DNA of 32,743 bases from an uncultured Spartobacteria bacterium (GTDB lineage Bacteria > Verrucomicrobiota > Verrucomicrobiia > Chthoniobacterales > Chthoniobacteraceae), in NCBI GenBank assembly GCA_903929475.1, contig CAIYUV010000112.1:1-32743 (forward strand), read 5' to 3'. The notes beneath the pieces were generated by a model. That model made no database searches. It saw nothing but the letters and a program-made list of their open reading frames with translations, and had not been told where the DNA came from. Position numbers and translations under genes: made by a program. Positions 18,001 through 25,000 of the stretch are shown in pieces; position 1 is the stretch's first letter; every line of letters begins with the position of its first letter.

Positions 18001-19012
18001 CCGCCGTCAACGTGCCGGTGGCAAAGCGCACCGTGCCAGCACCAGTGCCGCTCAGCGTGCCATTCACCGTGAGATCCGCGCCATCCAAATAGAGGGTCTT
18101 ACCCGCCGAAACCACAAAACTCGTATTCGTCAAAGTCCCGCTGCTATTGAGCTGGAGCGATCTCCCAGTCACCTCCACCGTCCCACCGAGAATGTTAATC
18201 GGCACGCCGCCCGTGAGGAAATAGCCGGTTCCGCTATGCCGAAAAGTGCCGCCGTTTTCCACCGTCAAACCCGGCCCGCCGTAGTTCCGAAATTGGTAGC
18301 CGTCGCTCGTATTGGCGATGTCGAAAAGCCCGCCATTCAGCACATGCACCTCACCGCCACTGTAGAAATCCAAATACGCATTCCCCTGTGTGATCGTCCC
18401 CGCATTATTCAGCCGCGTATACAAATTCGGCTCGTTATCCGCGATCTGGATCGTCCCGGTATTCGTGAACACAGCACCCGCGAGCGTCGCATCCCCTCCC
18501 CACGAAAAAAGTCCCGCCGGAAAATTTAGCGTCACATTCGTCCCCGCCGTCAACGTGCCGGTGGCAAAGCGCACCGTGCCAGCACCAGTGCCGCTCAGCG
18601 TGCCATTCAGCGTATGCGTCGTCCCATCCAGCAAGAGCGTCGCGCCCGCCGAAACCGCAAAACTCGCATCCGTCAAAATGCCGCCGCTATTCATCTGGAA
18701 CACGCTCGCCGTAACATCCACGAGCCCCCCCGTCACATTCACCGGCACGCCGCCCGTAAAAAAACTACTCGCTCCGCTGTGCCGCAAAACGCCCCCACTT
18801 TCCACCGTCACTCCCGGCCCACCGTAATTCCGAAACTGGTAGCCAGCACTCGGATTCGCCACATCGAAAAGCCCGCCGCCCAGCACATGCACTTCCCCGC
18901 CCCCGTAGAAATCCAAATACGCATCCCCCTGCGTGATCGTCCCCGCATCCAGCAACGTGCCTGTGAGATTCGGCTGCCCCCCAGCAATCAAGAGCACGCC
19001 CTCATTCCGCAC
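14990..19012 (-). CDS. Repeat-rich middle fragment of the giant surface protein
   Basis: A 1340-codon open frame whose apparent GTG start at 19012 is simply the first codon after the poly-G frameshift. Residues 1 to ~850 are tandem 181-residue repeats containing NAGTITEG-AYLDF, GGEVHVLNGGLFD, GYQFRNYGGPG, RHSGSGYF, AGKT-YLDG and GTGAGTVRF. Around residues 1040-1140 is a CARDB-like domain (VNYTIENTSD ... VYLSLDGTFDASDKLIG ... VPDRDRTNN). A PPC-like stretch (DLYFRVDLPTGQ, LYIQRNDVPTL, YVLLHGREAAAGG) and an IPT-like stretch follow. The frame stops right after the 10-bp duplication at GAFTVNHGESR. A beta-helical, cell-surface structure is likely. Confidence 0.7.
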   Translation of the reverse strand: MRNEGVLLIAGGQPNLTGTLLDAGTITQGDAYLDFYGGGEVHVLGGGLFDVANPSAGYQFRNYGGPGVTVESGGVLRHSGASSFFTGGVPVNVTGGLVDVTASVFQMNSGGILTDASFAVSAGATLLLDGTTHTLNGTLSGTGAGTVRFATGTLTAGTNVTLNFPAGLFSWGGDATLAGAVFTNTGTIQIADNEPNLYTRLNNAGTITQGNAYLDFYSGGEVHVLNGGLFDIANTSDGYQFRNYGGPGLTVENGGTFRHSGTGYFLTGGVPINILGGTVEVTGRSLQLNSSGTLTNTSFVVSAGKTLYLDGADLTVNGTLSGTGAGTVRFATGTLTAGTNVTLNFPAGQFSWGNDANLSGGTWTNTGAIQIPDGQPNLNTLLINAGTITEGEAYLDFNGGGEVHVLNGGLFDITNTGAGYQFRNYGGPGLTVESGGVLRHSGSGYFLAGSVPINIHGGTVAITDSYIQFNTSGTLDNAIFSVAAGKTFYLDGTSQTVNGTLTGTGAGTVRFGAGTLTAGVNATLSFSTGIFSWGGDANLSGGTWTNTGTIQIPDGQPNLNTELVNLGTITEGDAYLDFTAGGKLRMLNGGVFDTANTGAGYQFRNYGGPGVFVEDGGIFRHSGTGYFFTGGVPINVTGGTVDVTESYIQLNSGGSLTNAIFTVAAGKTLYLDGTSLAVNGKLSSAGPGTVRFGAGTLSAGADAALNFDPGIFSWGGDANLSGGTWTNLGTIQIDDSQPNLNTLLLNKGVIVNGTAYLDFTSANAELRVQDGGLFHTVNSANGYQFRNYAGVGLVVETGGIFRHSGSGQFFTGGVPFSNLGTVEVESGSLVLSAVAQISGSTLAGGTWDVAAGATLDLSSPTLTTNAGTIRLHGNANFVGLGTTLSQNSGTLEFLDGASRGFTANFTNSGLLRIGASTTVTAGAGFTNTASGEVLFVIGGTPATGAFGKLNISGVATLAGTAGVELANGYGPLTGQQFTLMTFTSRTGFFAEYDQPRIGRVTAFDPVLGDTNLVLTALIDASDLTTTAVTSGASGTAGQNFTVNYTIENTSDAITLASSWTDSVYLSLDGTFDASDKLIGRVTHTGALAGHTSYNGSLTAPLPGAVDGYYHVIVIADSRGNVPDRDRTNNTGASAATFSLSVPALTPDVALNGTIAAGQDLYFRVDLPTGQTPNFHALYALAGEAELYIQRNDVPTLATFDAKDFSLSQTSADITRYDGGFGTFYVLLHGREAAAGGQNFTLTAKGLPFGAAALSLNHGSDLGSVTTIIRGSLFTPSTTFSLVSGGTVQPASSVTFVDGATAWVTFDLHSLGLGSYDVRASDGATQATLPGAFTVNHGESR
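14992..15011. repeat. 10-bp tandem duplication causing a frameshift
   Basis: ACCGTGATTC occurs twice in direct succession at 14992-15001 and 15002-15011. On the coding (minus) strand, removing one copy turns GAFTVNHGESR-stop into GAFTVNHGKAGTFSYN, which joins the two neighbouring frames without a gap. Confidence 0.93.
16797..19000 (-). repeat. Tandem 543-bp (181-residue) coding repeats
   Basis: The anchor TTCGGCTG (or a close variant) with a following (A/G)TCTGGATCG recurs at 16797, 17340, 17883, 18426 and 18969, exactly 543 bp apart. Adjacent copies are very similar at DNA level over long blocks, for example the block containing CCCGCCGTAGTTCCGAAATTGG. A diverged further copy lies below 16797. 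This supports recent expansion by duplication and makes the region prone to recombination and to assembly collapse. Confidence 0.93.
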
Positions 19013-19443
19013 CGTCCCCCCCCCAGCGTCGCATCGCCGGAGATCGAACTCGTCCCCGTCAACGTCACCAGCGTCGTTGCCGTCAGCGTGGCATTGCTCA
19101 CATCCAAATGCGAAATCGTCGAGCTCAGTGCCACACTCAGGGAGCCACCCGTCATTTGCAGCACATCATCGCCGATCACATTTAGCGAGTTCACCGCAAA
19201 GGCTCCACTATCAATCAGCACCAACGTCGCGCCTGCGTGATTAATCGTCACATCATCCCCCATACCCGGCACCGCACCGCCACTCCAATTTCCAGCGACA
19301 TTCCAGTTTCCTCCCGAAGCTCCAGTCCACGAAACGGCGGCAGGTGCGATGCGGGATTCCAGTGGTTCGCAGACTGAGTAGCGGCGAGTGCGTGCGATGC
19401 CACGGCGGGCGCGGCGTGGGTGTGTAGCGATTTCTAGTTTCAT
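18988..19443 (-). CDS. N-terminal fragment of the giant surface protein (LESR-type leader)
   Basis: From ATG 19443 (MKLEIATHPRRARRG); a TTG at 19452 is a worse start because it leaves no room for the GGAGG. The fragment has an Arg-rich leader, the CEPLESRIAPA signature, then WTGASGGNWNVAGNWSGG, a motif common at the start of autotransporter-like beta-helix proteins, and IGDDVLQMTGG. After GDATLGGG the frame runs out of phase at the G tract and stops 30 bases later at a TGA. About 152 residues, of which the last eight or so are frameshifted. If translated alone it would be an exported stub. Confidence 0.65.
   Translation of the reverse strand: MKLEIATHPRRARRGIARTRRYSVCEPLESRIAPAAVSWTGASGGNWNVAGNWSGGAVPGMGDDVTINHAGATLVLIDSGAFAVNSLNVIGDDVLQMTGGSLSVALSSTISHLDVSNATLTATTLVTLTGTSSISGDATLGGGRCGMRACS
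19016..19024. repeat. Homopolymeric C9 (G9 on the coding strand)
   Basis: Nine identical bases lie early in the giant gene. With ten Gs the protein would read GDATLGGGTVRNEGV, matching the length and pattern of the internal repeats (GDANLSGGTWTNTGT). With nine, the frame ends after about eight further codons. Confidence 0.92.
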
Positions 19444-19452
19444 AAAAAACAA

Positions 19453-19457
19453 CCTCC
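19453..19457 (-). promoter_or_regulatory. Shine-Dalgarno of the giant surface-protein gene
   Basis: On the minus strand GGAGG is followed by nine bases (TTGTTTTTT) and then ATG at 19443. This is one of the few clear ribosome-binding sites in the window. It decides for the ATG over the TTG three codons upstream, which lies inside the spacer. Confidence 0.7.
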
Positions 19458-19538
19458 CGAGATTAAAGTCCAGCTATGAGAGAACCATCCCACCAGCACT
19501 GCAACCTATATTTACACCTGCAACGGCGCGATTCTATT

Positions 19539-20123
19539 CTACCTCCGCTCTTTATAAATGATGTCCACTGCCAGCCCGGCGGCGAGCAGCAGCGGGGCGG
19601 CTTCGGAGGGCGCATCGGGAGCGAGTGAAATCATATAATTGTCGGCGCTCGTGAACAGCTCCTTGCCGATGCCTGCCCACTTCTTGGTCACGACGCCCAA
19701 TTCGACGCCGCCCTTTGTTGTGAATTTAAAATTCCAGCCTTTCCAATCCCCCTTCAACAACGCCACTTCATTGTCCGCTGCGTCATGCACAATAAAAGCG
19801 CCGCCGATGCTGAATATCTTGCTCTTGAAATAGCCGATGAGTTGCCCGTCCGTGCCGAGCACATCCACGCGCGCACGGAAAAAATGCACACCTCGCCGAA
19901 TCGTGAGCAACGGCGGCAGTCCGTCGCCTTCGCGGATCACAATTTTCGTCGGCATGAGCGCCTTGTTGATCAGCAGACGCATGAACTTCACCAATCCGCT
20001 CACCTCCTCGCGGGCGATACCAATCGGCTGTTTCGTCTCCGGGTCGAGGATGTCGTAGGTGTCTGTGAGCTTCAATATGCCAGCGTGTTCCTTTATGAAA
20101 AATGAGCGGCGGTCGGTGAGCAT
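19539..20123 (-). CDS. LURP-one-related/scramblase-like protein
   Basis: A 194-residue protein from ATG 20123 (MLTDRRSFFIKEHAGILKLT). The frame is open further upstream, but that would overlap mutY and adds residues not like the family. Pattern DTYDILDPETKQPIG, then LTIRRGVHFFRARVDVLG, GQLIGYFKSKIFSIGGAFIV, ALLKGDWKGWNFKF and GVVTKKWAGIGKELFTSADNY is that of the LURP-one/scramblase beta-barrel fold (Tubby-like). A hydrophobic C-terminal segment (AAPLLLAAGLAVDIIYKE) resembles the membrane-anchoring tail of that superfamily. Bacterial function is unknown. It is divergent from mutY, with only 52 bp between the starts, so their promoters must lie close together or overlap. It has no signal peptide. 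Confidence 0.78.
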   Translation of the reverse strand: MLTDRRSFFIKEHAGILKLTDTYDILDPETKQPIGIAREEVSGLVKFMRLLINKALMPTKIVIREGDGLPPLLTIRRGVHFFRARVDVLGTDGQLIGYFKSKIFSIGGAFIVHDAADNEVALLKGDWKGWNFKFTTKGGVELGVVTKKWAGIGKELFTSADNYMISLAPDAPSEAAPLLLAAGLAVDIIYKERR

Positions 20124-20175
20124 AATAGGATTTGGATTTGGAATGTCGTGCAATGCGCGGCAATGAGCGTCTGCC

Positions 20176-21186
20176 ATGTCGCGCAAACCACCGCAACTCT
20201 CATTCTCCCCTGCGGCACTCCGTCGCGCACTCACTGCATGGTTTGCGAAAAATGCGCGCGACCTGCCGTGGCGGCGCACTCGCGATCCCTACGCTATTTT
20301 TGTTTCCGAGTTGATGCTCCAGCAGACGCAGGTCGTCACGGTGCTGCCTTACTACGCGCGCTGGCTCGCGCGGTTTCCGGATTTTTTTGCACTCGCGGAA
20401 GCCGACGAGAGCGAGGTGCTCGCGGTGTGGCAGGGACTCGGCTACTACTCCCGCGCCCGCAATCTCCATCGCGCCGCACGTCATGTCGTCGCGCATCACG
20501 ATGGCGAAATGCCAAGCGACCCGACGCTCATCCGCGCATTGCCGGGCGTCGGGAGATATACGGCGGGCGCTGTTGCGAGCTTCGCCTTCGAGCTGCCGGA
20601 GCCGCTCGTAGATGCAAACGTCGCCCGCGTTCTCGCACGGCTGATGGCTCTCGTTACGCCGATTGATACCACCGCAGGCCAGCACGCGCTGTGGACCGCC
20701 GCCGAATCACTCGTCCCGAAAAAGGGCGCGCGCATTTTCAACTCCGCGCTGATGGAACTCGGTGCGCTCGTCTGCACACCACGCGCACCGCGCTGCGATA
20801 AATGTCCCATCCGCACGCACTGCCGCGCTTACAAAAATGGAAACGCCGAGACTTTCCCCCACAAAAAGCAACGGCGGAAAACCGTCGCGCTCGCCGAGCA
20901 CAGCGCATGGATCGTCTCGAAAGGCCGCATCCTTCTCGAACAACAATCCGGCCCTCGTTGGCGTGGACTTTGGAAACTCCCGCAACTCCCCGCCGCACCT
21001 CCAGCCGAGCCGTTGCTCACGCTTGATTATCCATTCACCCACCACCGCGTGACGCTCGCGATCTACAAACAGCCAGCGCCAAGTCCGCTCAGCGAAAACC
21101 ACGCGTGGCACCCGCTTTCGAAGCTCGCCGAAATCCCCCTCGCCGCTCCACACCGCCGGGCTATTCAACGACTCACTGCAAAGTAA
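20176..21186 (+). CDS. mutY: A/G-specific adenine DNA glycosylase
   Basis: A 336-residue protein. MutY removes adenine mispaired with 8-oxoguanine, preventing G:C to T:A transversions. Visible features in order: WRRTRDPYAIFVSELMLQQTQV with the catalytic Glu near residue 44, the helix-hairpin-helix LPGVGRYTAGAVASFAF, LVDANVARVLAR with the catalytic Asp, and the iron-sulfur ligands CTPRAPRCDKCPIRTHC (Cys-X6-Cys-X2-Cys-X5-Cys). The C-terminal NUDIX-like domain for 8-oxoG recognition contains RWRGLWKLPQLP and FTHHRVTLAIY. Length is normal. It is followed 49 bp later by cysS on the same strand. Confidence 0.95.
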   Translation: MSRKPPQLSFSPAALRRALTAWFAKNARDLPWRRTRDPYAIFVSELMLQQTQVVTVLPYYARWLARFPDFFALAEADESEVLAVWQGLGYYSRARNLHRAARHVVAHHDGEMPSDPTLIRALPGVGRYTAGAVASFAFELPEPLVDANVARVLARLMALVTPIDTTAGQHALWTAAESLVPKKGARIFNSALMELGALVCTPRAPRCDKCPIRTHCRAYKNGNAETFPHKKQRRKTVALAEHSAWIVSKGRILLEQQSGPRWRGLWKLPQLPAAPPAEPLLTLDYPFTHHRVTLAIYKQPAPSPLSENHAWHPLSKLAEIPLAAPHRRAIQRLTAK

Positions 21187-21235
21187 CACAGCGCCCTTGC
21201 CCTCTCGCGCCTACTGCGGCAAAAACCTGCGTCCA

Positions 21236-22633
21236 ATGTCTGTCCGATTTTTCGACACCTACACGCGTCAGCTCGAAACTTTCACGCCGCAAGACCCTGC
21301 GGCGGTGAAGCTCTACACGTGCGGGCCGACGGTTTATAATTTCGCCCACATCGGAAATTTCCGCGCTTACATCTTCGAGGATTTGCTCCAGCGGCATCTG
21401 GAAGCTCGCGGCTACGGCGTCCTTCGCGTGATGAATCTCACGGACGTGGACGACAAAACCATCCGCGGCTGCCGCCAGCTCGGTGTGCGACTCGCGGAGT
21501 TCACGAAAAAATTTAAGGACGCGTTCTTCGACGACCTCGCGACGCTGCGCATCAAGCGCGCGCAGCATTTCCCGGCGGCGACGGATTATGTGGAGCAGAT
21601 GATCGAGATGATCCGCGTGCTCATGGACAAGGGCGTGGCGTATCAGGCCGAGGACAAGTCACTCTATTTCCGCATCGGAAAATTCGCCGACTACGGAAAG
21701 CTGGCGCACCTCAATCTCGAAGAATTGCGCCCGAGCGGACGCATCCAGAGCGACGAATACGAAAAGGAAAGTATCGGCGATTTTGCGCTGTGGAAGGCGT
21801 GGGATGAAAACGACGGCGACGTGCGCTGGGATTCGCCGTGGGGGCCGGGGCGTCCGGGCTGGCACATCGAGTGCAGCGCGATGGCGACCGCGCTACTCGG
21901 GCCGGAGTTGGACATTCACTGCGGCGGTGTGGACAATATTTTCCCGCATCACGAAGCGGAAATCGCGCAGAGCGAATGCGTGACCGGACGGAAGTTCGTG
22001 CGGACGTGGCTGCACTGCGCACATCTCATGGTGGAAGGTGAGAAGATGTCGAAGAGCGCAGGCAACTTTTACACGCTGCGCGACCTCATCGAGAAGGGCT
22101 GGTCTGGACGCGAAATCCGCTACGCTCTGCTGACGGTGAATTACCGCCTGCCGCTAAATTTCACCTTCGACGGACTCGCGGGCGCACGCAGTGCGCTCGG
22201 ACGGATTGACGAATGGGTGGTCCGACTCACGGAGCGGAGCAAGGATGCTTCAACGCCGGTCGCAGACGCGGTGGATTTTTCCGCCCACACCGAGCGTTTC
22301 TTCACCGCGCTGGATGATGATCTGAACATCAGCGGAGCAATGGGGCAGCTCTTTGATCTCATCCGCGAAAGCAACCGCGCGATGGATGCTGGAAAATTCA
22401 ACGCCACTAGTGCGGCCATGCTGCTCGTGCAGTGGGAGCGCATCAATAGCGTGCTCGGTTTTGAGCGCGATGCGGTGGCGATTCCGGCGGAAGTGCTGAT
22501 GCTCGTCGAGCAGCGACAGGCTGCGCGTGCTGCGAAGAATTGGGCCGAGAGCGACCGCCTGCGCGATGCCATCGCGGAACTCGGCTGGATCGTGAAGGAC
22601 ACCAAGGACGGCGCGAAACTCACCGCGCGCTAG
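21236..22633 (+). CDS. cysS: Cysteinyl-tRNA synthetase
   Basis: A 465-residue protein from ATG 21236 (MSVRFFDTYTRQ). The frame also opens 13 codons earlier, but that leader is not part of the family. Class I synthetase signatures are present: YTCGPTVYN with a zinc-binding Cys, FAHIGNFRAY (HIGH-type motif), GWHIECSAMA and HCGGVDNIFPHHEAEIAQSE supplying the other zinc ligands, and EKMSKSAGNFYTLRDL (KMSKS loop). The C-terminal DALR-type helical domain and anticodon-binding end (RQAARAAKNWAESDRLRDAI ... GWIVKDTKDG) are complete. It charges tRNA-Cys in the cytoplasm. It ends with TAG. Confidence 0.96.
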   Translation: MSVRFFDTYTRQLETFTPQDPAAVKLYTCGPTVYNFAHIGNFRAYIFEDLLQRHLEARGYGVLRVMNLTDVDDKTIRGCRQLGVRLAEFTKKFKDAFFDDLATLRIKRAQHFPAATDYVEQMIEMIRVLMDKGVAYQAEDKSLYFRIGKFADYGKLAHLNLEELRPSGRIQSDEYEKESIGDFALWKAWDENDGDVRWDSPWGPGRPGWHIECSAMATALLGPELDIHCGGVDNIFPHHEAEIAQSECVTGRKFVRTWLHCAHLMVEGEKMSKSAGNFYTLRDLIEKGWSGREIRYALLTVNYRLPLNFTFDGLAGARSALGRIDEWVVRLTERSKDASTPVADAVDFSAHTERFFTALDDDLNISGAMGQLFDLIRESNRAMDAGKFNATSAAMLLVQWERINSVLGFERDAVAIPAEVLMLVEQRQAARAAKNWAESDRLRDAIAELGWIVKDTKDGAKLTAR

Positions 22634-22690
22634 CCCCGTCCCGTTCCCCTAAGTGTGTGAATAGGTCGTTGGAATCCGGCGGCGCTTGCG

Positions 22691-22815
22691 CAAGGAGCGG
22701 CGACATTCTTGTCGCCGACCTCGCTACGTGAAGCGTCACTTTTCCCATACGCGACTACAAAAAGTGAGGCGCTGCGCGCGATTGTGGACGGCGACAGGAA
22801 TGTCGCCGCTCCTTG
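22691..22815. repeat. REP/BIME- or MITE-like nested inverted repeat
   Basis: Two 26-bp arms (22691-22716 and 22790-22815) are reverse complements with one mismatch. Each arm has its own small hairpin (GGCGACA ... TGTCGCC). Inside lies a second imperfect inverted pair (AGCGTCACTTTT near 22731 and AAAAGTGAGGCGCT near 22760). The element of about 125 bp fills the space between cysS and the convergent gene at 22858. No target-site duplication is obvious. REP-associated transposases commonly mobilise elements of this type; none is in this window. Confidence 0.85.
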
Positions 22816-22857
22816 AAACCCGCGCTCCGTTTTACCAATCTCTATTGCGAGATAGTT

Positions 22858-23682
22858 TTATTGCTTCGGTGCGGCGGGCGTTTTCTTCGCGGCGTTTTCT
22901 TCTTTCACCGGCGGCTTTGCTTTGTCGTCTGGCTTGGCTGGCTCTGCTGGTTTTTCCGGCGCTGGCTTTTCGTCTTCTTTCAACTCTTCATCAAACACCA
23001 CTTCCTCCTTCGGCGGTGCCTCGCCGGATATCCCTGCGTCGTCGAAAAAGATCACGCCGTTTGTCTCGCCCTCCTGCGGCGGCGTATCCCAAAACCATGT
23101 CACTTTGATGAACGCCGCATCGTCCGGTGACTTCACGTTGGCGAAATACTCGTTCCATTGCGCCGCTGTGAAAACCGGCTTGCGGAGTTTTGATCCGGGT
23201 ATCGGCTGCACTTTCCAGACGACCTCGCCCGTCTGCTCCTCCTTGTCGGCCATGAACCAATCAATGCGCAACTTGAGATACGGCAGCCGCTGATCGAGCG
23301 CCACCGGTTCCTTTTTTGCGATGCGCCCCCAGATCGAAACGCGATATGGTTTTCCCGGAAACACGGGGATGAAGTCGCTCGAAAGCTGCGTGCTCACCAG
23401 CGGCTTCGTGAGTTTGTTGAACTCGACATACATGCACTGGCGTCCGGTGCGCGAAATCTCATTAGTCAGACCAAGGATGAGCTTGCCGCCCTCCGCATCG
23501 GCCTTGTCGGTAAAAGTGATCCACTCCGCGTTCATCGCGCTTTTTGACACGTCCGCGCCTTCGCTGCGCGGCTTGCGGCGCGTCACCGGCGGCCACTCGA
23601 AACTGCCGCTTTCGAGCAACTGACCGGCAAAACTGGATGCACACAATGCAATGAGCATTGCGAAGACGGGACGGGTTTTCAT
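22858..23682 (-). CDS. Secreted protein with carbohydrate-binding-like domain and charged tail
   Basis: A 274-residue protein from ATG 23682. The upstream extension to 23754 was rejected because the signal peptide (MKTRPVFAMLIALCASSFAG) starts here. The mature part opens with LLESGSFEWPP, then MYVEFNKLTKPL, FIPVFPGKPYRVSIWGRI, KVTWFWDTPP and GVIFFDDAGISGE. This resembles the jelly-roll carbohydrate-binding modules that begin with NGSFE and end with a beta-strand containing Asp-Asp. The last ~60 residues are Lys/Pro/Glu-rich (EKPAEPAKPDDKAKPP), probably a disordered or wall-interacting tail. No catalytic domain is present. The ligand is unknown. It is divergent from the next gene. Confidence 0.72.
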   Translation of the reverse strand: MKTRPVFAMLIALCASSFAGQLLESGSFEWPPVTRRKPRSEGADVSKSAMNAEWITFTDKADAEGGKLILGLTNEISRTGRQCMYVEFNKLTKPLVSTQLSSDFIPVFPGKPYRVSIWGRIAKKEPVALDQRLPYLKLRIDWFMADKEEQTGEVVWKVQPIPGSKLRKPVFTAAQWNEYFANVKSPDDAAFIKVTWFWDTPPQEGETNGVIFFDDAGISGEAPPKEEVVFDEELKEDEKPAPEKPAEPAKPDDKAKPPVKEENAAKKTPAAPKQ

Positions 23683-23783
23683 TGCTGCCAATGTGGTGCG
23701 TGTGCGCAAAAAGTGCGAGAGCAGTTTCACGTTTAAAAAATTTCCACTCGTCACTAGTCACCCCTCGCCACTAACTTCCCGCC

Positions 23784-24581
23784 ATGCTTCGTCGCTCCCT
23801 GCTCATCGCACTACTCGCCGGTGGAACCGCCCTTCGCGCGGACGACGCGCCCGCGCCGCTCACCAAGGAAGAGATCGCCTCGGTTGCGAGCGGCGAGGTC
23901 ATTTCCATGCCCATGCCAGGCGAGTTGTTCGCCGCGCTCGGCAAGGCGGGAAGGCCGGACTGGAGCGCGATGCTGCGCAAATCGCCGGCGGGCGCATTCA
24001 CGAGCCGCCAGCAAATCGCGCTCAATCTCGGCGCGCTCATCGCCGATGGATACCTCGCCGTCGAGGCGCAGGATGCACAGCAGGTGAAGAACGTCTCAAA
24101 AGACATCAAGTCACTGGCGAAGGGACTCGGCGTCGAACAGGATCTGATCAATCGCGGCAACAGCATCATTGATTTTGCCGAGAAGGGAAAATGGGACACC
24201 CTCAAAGAGGAACTCGAAGCCACGCAAAACGAAGTCGTCGCCGCGATGCGGGCGCATCAGGATCAGGAACTGGTCATTTTCGTGATGCTCGGCGGGTGGC
24301 TTCGCGGCACGGAAGTCGTGAGCGGCTATTTTGCGGCGCACTATAGCGAAGCGGGGGCTCGGGTGCTGCGGCAGCCGGCGGTCGTCGAGCACTTCATCCA
24401 GCAACTCGGCGCCATGCCTCCGAAACTCACCAATACGCCGGTCGTTTCGGGCGTCCGCACAGCGCTCATGGAGATTAAAAATGCGCTCGCTTTCAGCACC
24501 ACAGGCACGCCGCGCGAGGAGGACGTGAAAAAGCTCACCGAACTCGCAGCCGGTGCCATGAAAATCATCTCCACCAAATGA
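23784..24581 (+). CDS. Secreted protein of unknown function
   Basis: A 265-residue protein with a signal peptide (MLRRSLLIALLAGGTALRAD). The mature part is mostly helical: RQQIALNLGALIADGYLAVEA, DIKSLAKGLGVEQDLINRGNSI, and DTLKEELEATQNEVVAAMR. A hydrophobic stretch LVIFVMLGGWLRGTEVVSGYFA lies in the middle. I know similar periplasmic proteins in this phylum but cannot name a function. Its ATG at 23784 has no strong ribosome-binding site. The stop overlaps the next gene's start (ATGA), so the two are probably co-translated and act together in the periplasm. Confidence 0.75.
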   Translation: MLRRSLLIALLAGGTALRADDAPAPLTKEEIASVASGEVISMPMPGELFAALGKAGRPDWSAMLRKSPAGAFTSRQQIALNLGALIADGYLAVEAQDAQQVKNVSKDIKSLAKGLGVEQDLINRGNSIIDFAEKGKWDTLKEELEATQNEVVAAMRAHQDQELVIFVMLGGWLRGTEVVSGYFAAHYSEAGARVLRQPAVVEHFIQQLGAMPPKLTNTPVVSGVRTALMEIKNALAFSTTGTPREEDVKKLTELAAGAMKIISTK

Positions 24582-25000
24582 AACGCACCGCACTCGCGCT
24601 CATCGTTCTAGCCTCCACGCTCACCGCCGCACCGGACGATGACCGCGTGGCTGCACGCCGCATCGCGCTCGATCTCGCAGGCGCGTGGAGCAACGACGGC
24701 TTCAAGCTGCGCGACGGCCACTGGAGCGGCACGTTCAAGCCCGGCGAGGCGAAACTCGTGCAGGTGAACCTCTACGCCGGCAACCAGTATTGGTTCACGC
24801 TCGGCGCTACGGACAAGGCGAAGAAAGTCGCCGTGAGTATTTTTGACGAAAATGGAAAAGCCGTCGCTTTCCAACGGCATGAAGATGGTGCTCGTGCCGC
24901 GGCGGGTTTTGCTCCGACGAGCAGCGGGCCTTACATCGTAAAAGTCGAGGAGCTTGACGGCCTGCCCGCCGCGTTCGCGCTCGTCTATTCCTACAAATAA
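24578..25000 (+). CDS. Small secreted beta-rich protein
   Basis: A 140-residue protein with signal peptide MKRTALALIVLASTLTAA. The rest resembles a pre-peptidase-C-like beta-sandwich: GTFKPGEAKLVQVNLYAGNQ, YWFTLGATDKAKKVAVSIFD, FAPTSSGPYIVKVEELDG. Such domains sit on secreted proteins, but this one stands alone. It overlaps the preceding gene by four bases and its stop directly abuts the ATG of the ACT-domain gene, which gives a tight three-gene run. The specific role is unknown. Confidence 0.72.
   Translation: MKRTALALIVLASTLTAAPDDDRVAARRIALDLAGAWSNDGFKLRDGHWSGTFKPGEAKLVQVNLYAGNQYWFTLGATDKAKKVAVSIFDENGKAVAFQRHEDGARAAAGFAPTSSGPYIVKVEELDGLPAAFALVYSYK

Larger units (their letters stand above)
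8794..19443 (-). pseudogene. Giant RHS-containing surface-protein gene, broken by three lesions
   Basis: Four consecutive minus-strand open frames read as one gene of about 3546 codons once two length changes are undone. From the N-terminus: (1) ATG 19443 with GGAGG nine bases upstream, a basic leader and CEPLESRIAPA, like the LEPR/LESR signature of large PVC surface proteins; (2) tandem 181-aa beta-type repeats; (3) a CARDB-like domain; (4) an RHS/YD-repeat shell ending in a core NDPARFLSGG ... DPSG; (5) a beta domain recurrent in large PVC proteins; (6) Gly/Ala/Val-rich beta-repeats to the end. The lesions are a (G)9 tract at 19016-19024 (10 needed), a 10-bp duplication at 14992-15011, and a TAG at 14377-14379. 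It may be a decaying or phase-variable gene, or partly assembly error. Function: probably exported, possibly adhesin or filament. Confidence 0.85.
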
